Shown here: positions 25,344 through 37,936 of the stretch, piece after piece | Numbering within the stretch: position 1 is the first letter of the stretch | Layout: the number at the start of each line of letters is the position of its first letter | Assembly (NCBI RefSeq): GCF_021869535.1 | Contig: NW_026262581.1 | Coordinates: 112,930,771 to 112,994,770 of the forward strand | DNA from: Mytilus californianus | Lineage: Eukaryota; Mollusca; Bivalvia; Mytilida; Mytilidae | Length of the DNA stretch: 64,000 nt | Reading direction: 5' to 3' | Notes under the pieces: generated by a model | What the model was told of the DNA's origin: nothing | Databases searched by the model: none | What the model saw: the letters and a program-made list of their open reading frames with translations, nothing else | Position numbers and translations under genes: made by a program

Positions 25344-25658
25344 TTGCAGGTAATATTTCAGTGTTTGTAGGATCTGATGGTCGAGTACTTTTGTACAACG
25401 CAGATACATATAATACTTCATCAATATGTTCCTATAATTGGAACGATCAAGATGCTACAGTTGTATGCAAGCAAACTGGCATGGGAGATATTGGTAAAGC
25501 AACATATATCGATCGGGATTACAATTTCAGTAGGAGTATGTTTAACGTTTACTGCACAGGTAACGAAACCGATCTATCAGAGTGTACATATGACACCAGT
25601 GACAGTATGGGAATGTGTGATTATGTGCAAGATGCTGGAGTTCATTGCATCGATACAG
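25344..25658 (+). CDS. SRCR domain exon, A-type, unit 6
   Basis: Complete 105-codon SRCR exon matching the A consensus in every residue. Confidence 0.9.
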
Positions 25659-26592
25659 GTATGTTTTCGTGATAAGTGGTATCTAAACATGACCAATGCC
25701 ATTATGATTATAAGATTTACAGGCACGAACTTGTTGCTAAAATTTCCGTTGTTCAATTCAAAACCATAAAAAGAAAAACATATTGGAAAAAAGAAGCATC
25801 TATCAGTAGGTGTACCACCTTTTAATTCCGTGTATAAGAAAAAAAGCCACATACAATGCTCAAGTACAATAATTAAATATATTTCATTTCTTTTGAAATT
25901 GGGGATTTGCCGTTTGCTATTTGTAGGACTTATATATAGATGGGATCTAGTATAACTAGTTCTGCAACAGTATTTACGATTTATAAAATTTAATGTTAGG
26001 TGCATAAGGGACGAGAAAAGTTTTGGGCGGTTTCTACGGGTAGGTTTTTATGCTACTATATAAAGTTTGGCATTTACATGTATTAGTATCGAAGGTGCTC
26101 GCAGTTACGTCGAATCGAAGATAGTCACATGATCATATATACAGTTGCTGCTACGTTAATTACGTGTAATTATAATGTGTTTGAAAGGGAAAAAACTGTA
26201 CAATTTTAAAAAATAAAAAGTATATCGCAAGAAAAAATAATATGTTACTGCGAGAAACTAATGCTATTTCTGCGTTTGTCTTGTTTATAGCCAATTGAAT
26301 TAAGAGTAGATATACTTTAAATTCAGACAGAAGGGCGAGGAGGAATTTGAAGATAGTAAAATATTAAGTTTTCAGTTTATTCAATTAGTAGTCGGGTTTA
26401 CTTACTTTTACATGTTTAAATTCAATAAAGAGTGATGATTTGAGTAGTGCTGAAAATTTTTCAGCTCAAAACGAATTGTCATTTTGTCTTTTCAGTTATC
26501 GTGCGGTGATAGCCAGAAAAGATTTTACACTAAATAAAGCTAATTATTGTTTATCGAATGGAAGGTATAATATATTTGATTTCTCTTTATAG

Positions 26593-26907
26593 TTGCAGGT
26601 AATATTTCAGTGTTTGTTGGATCTGATGGTCGAGTACTTTTGTACAACGTAGATACTTATAATACTTCATCAGTATGTTCCTACAATTGGAACGATCAAG
26701 ATGCTACAGTTGTATGCAAGCAAACTGGCATGGGAGATATTGGTAAAGCAACATATATCGATCGGGATTACAATTTCAGTAGGAGTATGTTTAACGTTTA
26801 CTGCACAGGTAATGAAACCGATCTATCAGAGTGTACATATGACACCAGTGACAGTGTGGGAATGTGTGATAATGTGCAAGATGCTGGAGTTCATTGCATC
26901 GATACAG
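26593..26907 (+). CDS. SRCR domain exon, B-type, unit 6
   Basis: Complete 105-codon SRCR exon of B type with one private change, SSVCSYN for SSICSYN, just before the first cysteine. Confidence 0.9.
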
Positions 26908-27243
26908 GTATGTTTTCTTGATGAGTGGTATCTAAATATTAACGATGTTTATAAGAGTTACATAGCTGAAGTTGTTACTAAAATATATGTTGTTCGGATT
27001 AACAGAATCATTACAAAAGCCATTGTACTGATCATTTTGAGTCCTTGTTAACACAAATAGAAAATCCAATGCAATGAAATCTATAGTTTTCCGGGTATAG
27101 GATACATTTGTAAGACGGATATATTAAATTGTAATCATATTTCAATTACCAAAGATAAATACCGCAATGTAAAGTCTATTGTTACAATCATAAATTTTCG
27201 TCGCTGAGGATCAGAAAATACACGATCATAATGTTTCTTGTAG

Positions 27244-27552
27244 ATCAGACCCAATTGGTTTTGGGACCGGATGGTCGAATACTCTTTTATAACACTCAGA
27301 CAGGAGATATATCAACAGTATGTTCGTACATGTGGAATGATCAAGGTGCTGACGTTGTTTGTAGACAACTGGGGATGGGAGACAGTGGTACAGCAGTCTA
27401 TCTTCCAAGAGATCACAACTATACAAGAAATATGTATAGCGTAGAATGCATGGGAGGCGAAAAGAACATGTATGACTGTAACTACCAGGTGACTGACTAC
27501 TCCGGGTCATGTGAATATGTGTCTGATGCTGGTGTTGAGTGTGCTTCCCAAG
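27244..27552 (+). CDS. SRCR domain exon, C-type, unit 6
   Basis: Complete 103-codon SRCR exon matching the C consensus. The following spacer is interrupted by the 6.2 kb inverted-repeat element. Confidence 0.9.
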
Positions 27553-28065
27553 GTATGTTATCCTTGAATGTTAAAAGCAAGAATTTTCTTCCGACAATAC
27601 ACTATGTTATTAAGAACTTAGGGTAAATTTGAACAATTCAACACAAACAGCGTAAAGAATTGAAAATACACTATAAGAGAATGAAAAATAAAAGAATTAA
27701 CGTATAAACCAGCACATGCATTTCCAGACATAATTCGCATAAGCAAGGGTTTGTATTTTCTTATGACATTATAAGTTTACATGTTACTCATCTGCATCGT
27801 ACACTAAAGAAAGATAACAAAATTTGTTAAACGTTTAGTAGTGTTTACTAGCGATAACGTCATTCAGCAGTAATTCGTTAATTAAGATCAAGAGTACATC
27901 GAAAACTGTATGAGATAAGTTCTTTCATATTCGGCGATTGATTCTTAAATGCACATAGAGGGAGACAAATTAAGTAGTGTTGAAGAGGATTGACGTCATT
28001 TAGCAAAGTTATTAAGAGTTGTTCCCTCGAAAAAGACATACATCAGTAGGTATTCCACCTTTTAC

Positions 28066-28072
28066 CTAATAG
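28066..28072 (+). repeat. Target-site duplication, left side of TIR element
   Basis: CTAATAG precedes the left inverted repeat and recurs at 34319-34325. Uninterrupted units read ACCTAATAGAACAAGG here, with one copy. Confidence 0.75.
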
Positions 28073-28091
28073 AGATTTCCAATAAAATGAC

Positions 28092-29359
28092 TTTACTCGA
28101 CATAACCGACCTAATTCAACGTATTTCGTCCTATTGCGTTGAAGCATGACGGAGGGGAGCATACACTAAATGCATTTTTTGCTCTTTCGACACGCATTTT
28201 TTGCTGATATAGACTAAATGTAAAAATCAACCCAAACTACTTTTTTTAATCTTTAATTATTTTGTTATTAAATTTTGAATGATTTTATTGACAAAAATAT
28301 TTTAATGGAATAAGCAAGAGAGCAACTTGTAATCAAATACACCCATCATTTCTTGTCATTTCACTTGACCTATATTTCAGTTCTTCTCAAAATATGAATT
28401 TTTAAAACTACCAAGTAAAAATTTAGCATAAAAATATTAAAATAATGAAATCCGAAGCGAGAAGGTTATCTCTTTTTTTGTTTTTTTTTAAGTTTTAACG
28501 CTTAAAAAGTAGATTCCAACACACCCGAATGTAAAAGGTGTACGCGACTAACTTTTTTTTAAAATTATTTTTCTATAATTTAATTCAAGATAATTTGACG
28601 TGAGCAGAAATTCATATCATTGATACATTTATCAAATAGTACTTTTTAGTCTTTACCTATAATAATGCATGGGACGAGGTTTTTGTCCATGTATACCTAA
28701 ACCCATTCGCAGATACAGGGAGAGAGGGCGTACTCCCCCCTTTCGATCGCCAAATAATTTTGAAAATCTCACGTTTTCCACGTTATCTATACAAATGTTT
28801 AGTATAAAATCGTCCAAATTTTTTTTTCGCGTTGCTCCGCTCGGCAGTATAAATTCAATTATCGGGAACTACGCCCTTTTTACAAATATATTGGATCCGG
28901 CCATACTCACAAATTGTATAGCACCAAAAAAAATTAAATGATTGTCGTTTGACTTTGATAAATACGTTTTAAAAACAACAATGTTTGAATATTAGACATC
29001 TCGCACGGGATTTAAAAGTTTAAGGCTACATACTGAATTGGATTTTTTCCTGGATTTAGAGCTCACTTAACACGGAAATGTGATACTGGCGTGTAATCTA
29101 ATGGACACATATTCTTGTTTCTGATGTGTCGTTTAATATAAATATTCATTTATTAAGTTATATATAATTCCACTAACAAATAATAATGTATCTTTTAACT
29201 GATGAATTATCATTACATTTTATAGAAACTACATATAATCTACTTTTCAGTTATGAACACTAATGGTCCTACCGACACTCTGTGCTTTTGACATGACACA
29301 AGGTCTTGCTTTTCTAGAGTGTTTATGTATTTTTTTACTTAATTTGTGATATGTACAAA
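28092..29359. other. Interior of TIR element, no gene recognised
   Basis: AT-rich sequence with poly-T runs. The 90-codon open frame at 28669-28941 has no family signature and poor composition for a gene. Nothing else stands out. Confidence 0.5.
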
Positions 29360-29700
29360 AAAGATGTAGTATGATTGCCGATGAGACAACTCTTCACAAG
29401 AAACCAAATGACACAGCAATTAACAACTATAGGCCACCGTACGACCTTCAAAAATGAGTAAAGCCCATACCGAATAGTCATCTATAAGAGGCCACAAATG
29501 ACGAATGTAAAACAACTGTAACGATAAAACTAACGGCCTAACTAATGTACAAAAAAATGAACGAAAGCACAGCAACAAACGATAACCATTGAATTACAGG
29601 CTCCTTACTTAGGACAGTCACATCCATACATAATGTGGCGGGGTTAAACATGTTAACGGGCCCTCTTACCTGGGACAGTGGTGTAACAGTACGAAATAAT
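29360..29700 (-). repeat. Penelope-like 3' end fragment
   Basis: In inverted orientation this stretch shares blocks with the Naiad 3' UTR at about 20100-20400: a CAGGCTCC..ACTT..GGACAG block, GTGGCGGGGTTAAACATGTT, and a GGCCACC...GACCTTCAA block. It is probably a 5'-truncated or non-autonomous copy of a related element lying on the minus strand. Confidence 0.6.
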
Positions 29701-30949
29701 TGATTAATATTCTAGACTGGATAATTATTCTGTATTTATTAGTTGTAGTTGTTTTTAAGATAGTGTTCAGTAGCTGTGAATACTCTAAGATCGGTACATG
29801 GAGTTTATTTGGTAATACTAGTAATTGCTGTTTTTGTGCTTCGTTTTAGTCGGACGAGTCAATCCCTTTCTTACTGTTTTAATTGTGAGTAGACATGATC
29901 ATTTGATAACATACTTCTATGATCTCTATTGCTTTTAACTTTGACATCTATAAAACTTGAACTATGTAGCAAAAAGATGCATGCGTAAAATAAGTTCTCG
30001 ACATAAATTGGCTAAAATATCAGATAAGGATTTAGCCTCAAGCTGTAATACTTACAAGCTATAATAAATACGACGAAGATTTAGCCTCAGGCTATAATAC
30101 TTATGATGATGATGATACTGATGTATGTCTTATATCCAGCGACAAATATTACATATATATTAAGGATGATGAAATGATAATGATAAATGAATATACCTTT
30201 TTGTACATGACCAACACTTAAGAGTCGCATTTTTATATGCTAGGTAACAAATTAACGTACCCGATACAAAGACACACTGGGGGTCCAACAAAATAATTGA
30301 ACCCGTAATTGAGGCTAGCCTGCTACCAGTCAATCCCATATTTAATAAAAAAAACTGTTAATATATTTTATGCTTTATGTGCATATATTATTATTCTAGC
30401 AACACTTGTTTTGTTTTGATAACACTTTTTGTTGCATAATTTGTTTGATTATTCTCCTTGATTCTCCTTAATTCTTTGTATCAAAAAGCTTAGTTTTTTG
30501 TAAAATTGTGTTTCACAGCTTCCATTATCCTTGTGACTTGCTATTGTATTAATATCCAGTAGGCATGCAATTATTATTCTAAATAGTATAAAATATTTTT
30601 AACAAGTAAAGATTACCCCGTTTTGATCCAGACTTCCTTACCACTAGCATCTAAGATACATACACTGACAAAATATTGTACCCGCACTCATATTACAATC
30701 ACCCTGCCTGTCCGTCCGTCAGTCTGTCCGTTCAACAAATATTTTCAATTTTCTTTTCAAAAGCATTAGTATGCTTAGCATGCATTCTTTTTTCGATTTA
30801 TTCCATTTTACTCCGACATGTATATATCTGGATCCGTGTCGAGCGTCCAACTATCAAACAGAGTCCAAATGGCGTGAATAACGACTACAGTGGCTCCTGC
30901 TGTCGTCAACAATAAGCAAAAACTCATACCGTATTATAATTATAAGATA
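29701..30949. other. Interior of TIR element, no gene recognised
   Basis: AT-rich filler with a short GATGAT run near 30104-30116 and a TGTCCGTCCGTCAGTCTG microsatellite near 30709-30730. No convincing open frame. Confidence 0.5.
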
Positions 30950-31200
30950 CTATAGTATATAAAGCATTGACTTTGAAAAATGTAAACAGTTCAAACGAAA
31001 ATAAACATCTTTACAAGAGTAAAATTAACCCTAAAATGATAGAAAGTAACAAACGACATCAACTGAATTGAAAGCTCCTGCCTTGTGAAAACCAATATAG
31101 AATTTGGCTTGATTAAACGCGTTTACCAGCGTTCAACACTCTGGTGTAACAGCACAATATAAGAAATAAAACCGGTAAAATTCAGTTGGAAATAGCTCTT
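30950..31200 (-). repeat. Penelope-like 3' end fragment, diverged
   Basis: It repeats the same order of blocks as the fragment at 29360-29700 (CATACCGTAT, TGAATTGAAAGCTCCTG, TGGTGTAACAGCAC), at lower similarity, on the minus strand. Confidence 0.45.
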
Positions 31201-31264
31201 GAATTAAGCCCAAAACAATGACATTTTTATGATGAAAGACACAGAGTACCGATCTTAAAGTACC

Positions 31265-31707
31265 CCCAGGTACTGATTGATTGTTGGTTGCTTAACGTCC
31301 AGTGGCAAATATTTCATGCATATTCAGGACTAGAACAAATTAACAATAAATACAATAAGTAGGTTATGTAATAGAGGCGTCCGGGATTAAGGTCGGAGAA
31401 ATTTAGACTGCCACGGGAAGTGCGGGTATATTGGATAGGGACAGAAATTTAGCCTTGCAACAGGTCACCTACGGACCCCTCAAAGATTTGTTGCAAGTGT
31501 TCTTAACGTGCAAAGAGCGTTGCATTCTCTTTACACGAGGCATCGGATTTAACGTCTCCATTCTGACCGGACGTGGCTGCAAATTTGTACATCCCGCACA
31601 GCCAAACGGACGCCCCACTTTGACAAGGGTTTTACTGCCGGTCGGAGGAAGACCAATGGTGACCATACTTCTATCCCCCAGTCACCTTTGGGGGTCCCAG
31701 GTACTGA
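31265..31707 (-). mobile_element. SINE-like element with 12 bp target duplication
   Basis: A 419 bp insert (31277-31695) flanked by CCCAGGTACTGA at 31265-31276 and 31696-31707. Read on the minus strand it ends in GGACGTTAAGCAACCAACAATCAATC, a tail style known from mollusc SINEs. The long target duplication fits retroposition. The open frames inside it (31431-31760 and 31469-31666) are by-products of a GC-rich central part. The RNA head type was not identified. Confidence 0.65.
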
Positions 31708-31774
31708 AAGCTGATTCTTACATGTTAAATTACCTGAGAATATTAAACGTATTTAGTTAAATAAAAAAAATAAG

Positions 31775-32130
31775 GAGATATGATATGATTGCCAATAAGA
31801 AATGAAGTGGATGTAAGCAATGATAGGCAACCGTACGGCCTTCATCAATGAGAAAAATCCATACCGTATAGTCGACTATAAAAGGAACCAACTTGAAAAA
31901 TATGAAACAATTCAATTGAGAAAACTACCGGCCTGATTTAAAACAAAACAATTTACGAAAAACAAATATAACAGATATGAACCAACGACAACAAGTGAAC
32001 CACAGGCTCCTGACATGGGACAGGCACATAAAGAATGAGTGCTCAACCCCTCCCTCTAAGCCTGGGACAGTGGTTCAACAGCACGACATAAGAACAACCT
32101 GGAAAAACCTTCCTTCAGAGAGCTTGGTTT
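31775..32130 (-). repeat. Penelope-like 3' end fragment
   Basis: It shares with 29360-29700 and 54665-54990 the blocks CCGTACGGCCTTCA, CATACCGTATAGTC, CACAGGCTCCTGAC, GGGACAGGCACATA and CCTGGGACAGTGGT, on the minus strand relative to the Naiad 3' UTR. Confidence 0.6.
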
Positions 32131-32789
32131 ACACATATATACATATTTAAAGTAATTATGAATATAAAATTTGTTTTTAGCCGTGTATCACCTTCACTGG
32201 TGATCCTATGCATGGATATGTCGTAGAAATTAACTTTATATATAAATATATATCTCTAAGGCGAGACAAAAATTGAAACTAAAAAGTTTTGCTTACCTCA
32301 ATCAATATGTTATAGTTTAAGAATCCACTTCTAATTGGACTAGTCAGAGTTGTCTTAATCCAAAAACAACTATGACAATATCAAGCCTTACTAATTAAAA
32401 GTACATTTTAAAAAGAAAATTACTATAAAGACTGAAGTGTCATTATAGTTGTCTTAAAAATGTAACAAGTATATAAATTGGCATTCTCGTCCACTTTAAA
32501 TCAGAGATACTTGGAGACAGGACATTTTTTTTAGCCAATTACTATGTACTATAAATTGATAGTTTACTATCCACAGCGGTCAATGTTTATATGCAGATTA
32601 GTCATCTATTGCAAATCAAGTACACCTTCCAAATTACAATCTATATAACGAATTGGTGTACACATTTATTTACATATATCATTTTTAATTACAAAATTCT
32701 TTTTTTTAATGTTAGTTGACTTTCATTTGAAAGAAAAGTGTATGTCAACAATTAAATTTAAAGAAGTACAAGACCTGTATTAATTTTAT
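32131..32789. other. Interior of TIR element, no gene recognised
   Basis: AT-rich sequence without open frames of note. No repeat match within the window was seen. Confidence 0.45.
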
Positions 32790-33617
32790 ATACGCCCGTC
32801 AAAATTTTGACGGGACGTATTATGGTATACAAATGTCGTCTGTCCGTCTGTCCGTCTGTCCGTCTGTCCGTCTATCCGTCTGTCCGTCTGTCCGGCGTAA
32901 ACATGTCGCACCGTAACTTCAGAACGACTTATCCAAATTTCATGAAACTTCACATAGTTGTTTCTTATGATGGTCGAAAGATCTGTATACTTTTTGGTGA
33001 AAATAAGATCAAAACTTTTTGAGTTACGGGACTTAATAACTAAAGCAGGTGTGTGTTTTTTTTTTCACATGTCGCGACGTATCTCAAAAACAATTTATGA
33101 TTATTGCTTAAAACTTTACACACTTCTTAGTTATATTAATCTTAAGATCTGTATACTTTTAAGTGATGATTCAAAATTTTATTTTAGAGATATTGAGTAT
33201 TTTGTTAAAAAAGGGGGAGGGGTTATTCACATGTCGCGTCGTATCTCAAAAACAGTTTATGATTATTGCTTAAAACTTTACACACTTCTTAGTTATATTA
33301 ATCTTAAGATCTGTATACTTTTTGGTGATGATTCAAAATTTTATTTTTGAGTTATTGAGTATTTTGTAAAAAAAAAGGGGGAGGGGTTTTTCAAATGTCG
33401 CGCCGAATCTCAAAAACGATTTATGATTATTGCTTAAAATTTTACACACTTCTTAGTTATAAAGATCTGTATACCTTTTGGTTTTGATTCAAAATTTTAT
33501 TTTAGAGATATTGAGTTTTTTGTAAAAAAAAAAAGGGGATTTTCGCATGTCAGGCCGTATGTCAGAAACTATTTATGATTATTGCATAAAAATTCACACA
33601 CAAGACGACGGGCGTAT
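32790..33617. repeat. MITE-like block with microsatellite and about 160 bp tandem repeats
   Basis: It begins with ATACGCCCGTC (32790-32800) followed by a palindrome (GTCAAAATTTTGAC) and ends with the inverse GACGGGCGTAT (33607-33617). After a (CCGTCTGT)n microsatellite at about 32838-32893 come five diverged tandem copies starting near 32903, 33068, 33230, 33396 and 33547. Each opens with a CATGTCGC-like motif and contains AAGATCTGTATAC. The open frames across it are products of the repeat. Confidence 0.7.
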
Positions 33618-34299
33618 CATGCGTTCATGGCGCAGCTGTTTTTTTTTTAAATATACACATCCCTTTGTCGAACGTTTTCTCTGGGAAAAAAATCGGAGAT
33701 TGTTAATAAACAAGATTAACTGCAGAATAAGAGAACGTTTGAAATGATGCTTAATAAAGTATGATGCAATCCCAGTTATCAACTTTAACAGAGACAAATT
33801 CTGACTAACACTTTGAATTCGATATTTCTGAACTTGCTAGAAATATCTCTGTCTAATAATAAATACCCACGGAAATCAAATATTATAAAACATTAAGAGA
33901 CGAAAGGAAAAAGGGACACCAATCTGATAACGACAAATAAAAGCATGTCAAATATTAAATAATAAAAGGTTCATTTGCAAAGTATATCGAAAAACAAAAT
34001 CATGGTCAAAACCATGAAAGACAACTCAAATCAATCGTATGATAGGTAAAGATACGTGTATATAAATGGTCTTATGACAGTGAAGTTTTGGCGGGAATCT
34101 CAATAATCACGTGATATATAAAAATCATGATTTCTTTGTTTTTCATCATCTTAGAAATACTTGATATTGATAAAATTTATCATGAATGGGTTTAATAGTT
34201 TAGGAATTCTTAGTTAAAACTTGAGTGACGTATTTTACAAAATTAATAGGTTAGCAATAACCGGTCCCGTTACGTGCGTACGTCGAGTTAGGTACGTAT
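33618..34299. other. Interior of TIR element, no gene recognised
   Basis: AT-rich, with no convincing coding frame. It leads into the right inverted repeat. Confidence 0.5.
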
Positions 34300-34318
34300 G
34301 TCATTTTATTGGAAATCT

Positions 34319-34325
34319 CTAATAG
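34319..34325 (+). repeat. Target-site duplication, right side of TIR element
   Basis: CTAATAG, matching 28066-28072. The SRCR spacer resumes immediately with AACAAGGATATG. Confidence 0.75.
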
Positions 34326-34609
34326 AACAAGGATATGTAATGCTCAAGTACAATAACATCTTTATTGAAGCTGGTAAAACATTCCGTTTTCAGTAAATTT
34401 AAATAGTAGTAGGGTCTTCTTAGAATTACATCTTTAAATTCAATAAAAAGTGATGATTTGAATAATGCCGATAACTTTCAGCTCAAAACGAATTGTCGTT
34501 TTGTCTTTTCAGTTACCGTGCGGTGAAAGCCAGAAAAGATTTTACACTAATCAAAGCTAATTATTGTTTATCGAATGGAAGGTATGATATATTTGATTTC
34601 TCTTTATAG

Positions 34610-34924
34610 TTGCAGGTAATATTTCAGTGTTTGTAGGATCTGATGGTCGAGTACTTTTGTACAACGCAGATACATATAATACTTCATCAATATGTTCCTA
34701 TAATTGGAACGATCAAGATGCTACAGTTGTATGCAAGCAAACTGGCATGGGAACTATTGGTAAAGCAACATATATCGATCGGGATTACAATTTCAGTAGG
34801 AGTATGTTTAACGTTTACTGCACAGGTAACGAAACCGATCTATCTGAGTGTACATATGACACCAGTGACAGTATGGGAATGTGTGATTATGTGCAAGATG
34901 CTGGAGTTCATTGCATCGATACAG
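34610..34924 (+). CDS. SRCR domain exon, A-type, unit 7
   Basis: Complete 105-codon SRCR exon. GMGTIGK replaces GMGDIGK, a change shared only with unit 8. The two adjacent units therefore derive from one recent copy. Confidence 0.9.
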
Positions 34925-35857
34925 GTATGTTTTCGTGATAAGTGGTATCTAAACATGACCAATGCCATTATGATTATAAGATTTACAGGCACGAACTTGT
35001 TGCTAAAATTTCCGTTGTTCAATTCAAAACCATAAAAAGAAAAACATATTGGAAAAAAGAAGCATCTATCAGTAGGTGTACCACCTTTTAATTCCGTGTA
35101 TAAGAAAAAAAGCCACATACAATGCTCAAGTACAATAATTAAATATATTTCATTTCGTTTGAAATTGGGGTTTTGCCGTTTGCTATTTGTAGGACTTATA
35201 TATAGATGGGATCTAGTATAACTAGTTCTGCAACAGTATTTACGATTTATAAAATTTAATGTTAGGTGCATAAGGCACGAGAAAAGTTTTGGGCGGTTTC
35301 TACGGGTAGGTTTTTATGCTACTATATAAAGTTTGGCATTTACATGTATTAGTATCGAAGGTGCTCGCAGTTACGTCGAATCGAAGATAGTCACATGATC
35401 ATATATACAGTTGCTGCTACGTTAATTACGTGTAATTATAATGTGTTTGAAAGGGAAAAAACTGTACAATTTTAAAAATAAAAAGTATATCGCAAGAAAA
35501 AATAATATGTTACTGCGAGAAACTAATGCTATTTCTGCGTTTGTCTTGTTTATAGCCAATTGAATTAAGAGTAGATATACTTTAAATTCAGACAGAAGGG
35601 CGAGGAGGAATTTGAAGATAGTAAAATATTAAGTTTTCAGTTTATTCAATTAGTAGTCGGGTTTACTTACTTTTACATGTTTAAATTCAATAAAGAGTGA
35701 TGATTTGAGTAGTGCTGAAAATTTTTCAGCTCAAAACGAATTGTCATTTTGTCTTTTCAGTTATCGTGCGGTGATAGCCAGAAAAGATTTTACACTAAAT
35801 AAAGCTAATTATTGTTTATCGAATGGAAGGTATAATATATTTGATTTCTCTTTATAG

Positions 35858-36172
35858 TTGCAGGTAATATTTCAGTGTTTGTTGGATCTGATGGTCGAGT
35901 ACTTTTGTACAACGTAGATACTTATAATACTTCATCAATATGTTCCTACAATTGGAACGATCAAGATGCTACAGTTGTATGCAAGCAAACTGGCATGGGA
36001 GATATTGGTAAAGCAACATATATCGATCGGGATTACAATTTCAGTAGGAGTATGTTTAACGTTTACTGCACAGGTAATGAAACCGATCTATCAGAGTGTA
36101 CATATGACACCAGTGACAGTATGGGAATGTGTGATAATGTGCAAGATGCTGGAGTTCATTGCATCGATACAG
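35858..36172 (+). CDS. SRCR domain exon, B-type, unit 7
   Basis: Complete 105-codon SRCR exon with NVDTYN and a mixed SMGMCDN segment (A-type Met, B-type Asn). The same mix recurs in unit 10. Confidence 0.9.
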
Positions 36173-36508
36173 GTATGTTTTCTTGATGAGTGGTATCTAA
36201 ATATTAACGATGTTTATAAGAGTTACATAGCTGAAGTTGTTACTAAAATATATGTTGTTCGGATTAACAGAATCATTACAAAAGCCATTGTACTGATCAT
36301 TTTGAGTCCTTGTTAACACAAATAGAAAATCCAATGCAATGAAATCTATAGTTTTCCGGGTATAGGATACATTTGTAAGACGGATATATTATATTGTAAT
36401 CATATTTCAATTACCAAAGATAAATACCGCAATGTAAAGTCTATTGTTACAATCATAAATTTTCGTCGCTGAGGATCAGAAAATACACGATCATAATGTT
36501 TCTTGTAG

Positions 36509-36817
36509 ATCAGACCCAATTGGTTTTGGGACCGGATGGTCGAATACTCTTTTATAACACTCAGACAGGAGATATATCAACAGTATGTTCGTACATGTGG
36601 AATGATCAAGGTGCTGACGTTGTTTGTAGACAACTGGGGATGGGAGACAGTGGTACAGCAGTCTATCTTCCAAGAGATCACAACTATACAAGAAATATGT
36701 ATAGCGTAGAATGCATGGGAGGCGAAAAGAACATGTATGACTGTAACTACCAGGTGACTGACTACTCCGGGTCATGTGAATATGTGTCTGATGCTGGTGT
36801 TGAGTGTGCTTCCCAAG
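36509..36817 (+). CDS. SRCR domain exon, C-type, unit 7
   Basis: Complete 103-codon SRCR exon matching the C consensus. Confidence 0.9.
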
Positions 36818-37621
36818 GTATGTTATCCTTGAATGTTAAAAGGAAGAATTTTCTTCCGACAATACACTATGTTATTAAGAACTTAGGGTAAATTTGAACA
36901 ATTCAACACAAACAGCGTAAATAATTGAAAATACACTATAAGAGAATGAAAAATAAAAGAATTAACGTATAAACCAGCACATCCATTTCCAGACATAATT
37001 CGCATAAGCAAGGGTTTGTATTTTCTTATGACATTATAAGTTTACATGTTACTCATCTGCATCGTACACTAAAGAAAGATAACAAAATTTGTTAAACGTT
37101 TAGTAGTGTTTACTAGCGATAACGTCATTCAGCAGTAATTCGTTAATTAAGATCAAGAGTACATCGAAAACTGTATGAGATAAGTTCTTTCATATTCGGC
37201 GATTGATTCTTAAATGCACATAGAGGGAGACAAATTAAGTAGTGTTGAAGAGGATTGACGTCATTTAGCAAAGTTATTAAGAGTTGTTCCCTCGAAAAAG
37301 ACATACATCAGTAGGTATTCTACCTTTTACCTAATAGAACAAGGATATGTAATGCTCAAGTACAATAACATCTTTATTGAAGCTGGTAAAACATTCCGTT
37401 TTCAGTAAATTTAAATAGTAGTAGGGTCTTCTTAGACTTACATCTTTAAATTCAATAAAAAGTGATGATTTGAATAATGCCGATAACTTTCAGCTCAAAA
37501 CGAATTGTCGTTTTGTCTTTTCAGTTACCGTGCGGTGAAAGCCAGAAAAGATTTTACACTAATCAAAGCTAATTATTGTTTATCGAATGGAAGGTATGAT
37601 ATATTTGATTTCTCTTTATAG

Positions 37622-37936
37622 TTGCAGGTAATATTTCAGTGTTTGTAGGATCTGATGGTCGAGTACTTTTGTACAACGCAGATACATATAATACTTCATC
37701 AATATGTTCCTATAATTGGAACGATCAAGATGCTACAGTTGTATGCAAGCAAACTGGCATGGGAACTATTGGTAAAGCAACATATATCGATCGGGATTAC
37801 AATTTCAGTAGGAGTATGTTTAACGTTTACTGCACAGGTAACGAAACCGATCTATCTGAGTGTACATATGACACCAGTGACAGTATGGGAATGTGTGATT
37901 ATGTGCAAGATGCTGGAGTTCATTGCATCGATACAG
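37622..37936 (+). CDS. SRCR domain exon, A-type, unit 8
   Basis: Complete 105-codon SRCR exon with the same residues as unit 7, including GMGTIGK. Confidence 0.9.

Larger units (their letters stand above)
28073..34318. mobile_element. 6.2 kb element with terminal inverted repeats, no transposase recognised
   Basis: The ends are a perfect 19 bp inverted repeat: AGATTTCCAATAAAATGAC at 28073-28091 and its complement at 34300-34318. The whole is flanked by a 7 bp CTAATAG duplication in a spacer that is otherwise uninterrupted. I see no transposase: the longest open frames (28669-28941, 31431-31760, 32958-33350) match no family I know, and two lie in nested repeats. It is best read as a non-autonomous DNA element, or one gutted by later insertions. 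It contains three Penelope 3' fragments, a SINE and a tandem repeat block. The superfamily is undetermined. Confidence 0.75.

Noticed and set aside
28669-28941. 90-codon open frame in the TIR element
   Set aside because: No transposase-like motif, and its composition is that of background sequence.
31431-31760. 109-codon open frame with Gly/Arg-rich composition
   Set aside because: It lies almost entirely inside the SINE-like element and has an equally long frame on the opposite strand.
32838-33617. Regular repeats that might suggest a CRISPR-like array
   Set aside because: The units are about 160 bp and diverged throughout, with no constant repeat and unique spacer pattern, in a clearly eukaryotic context.
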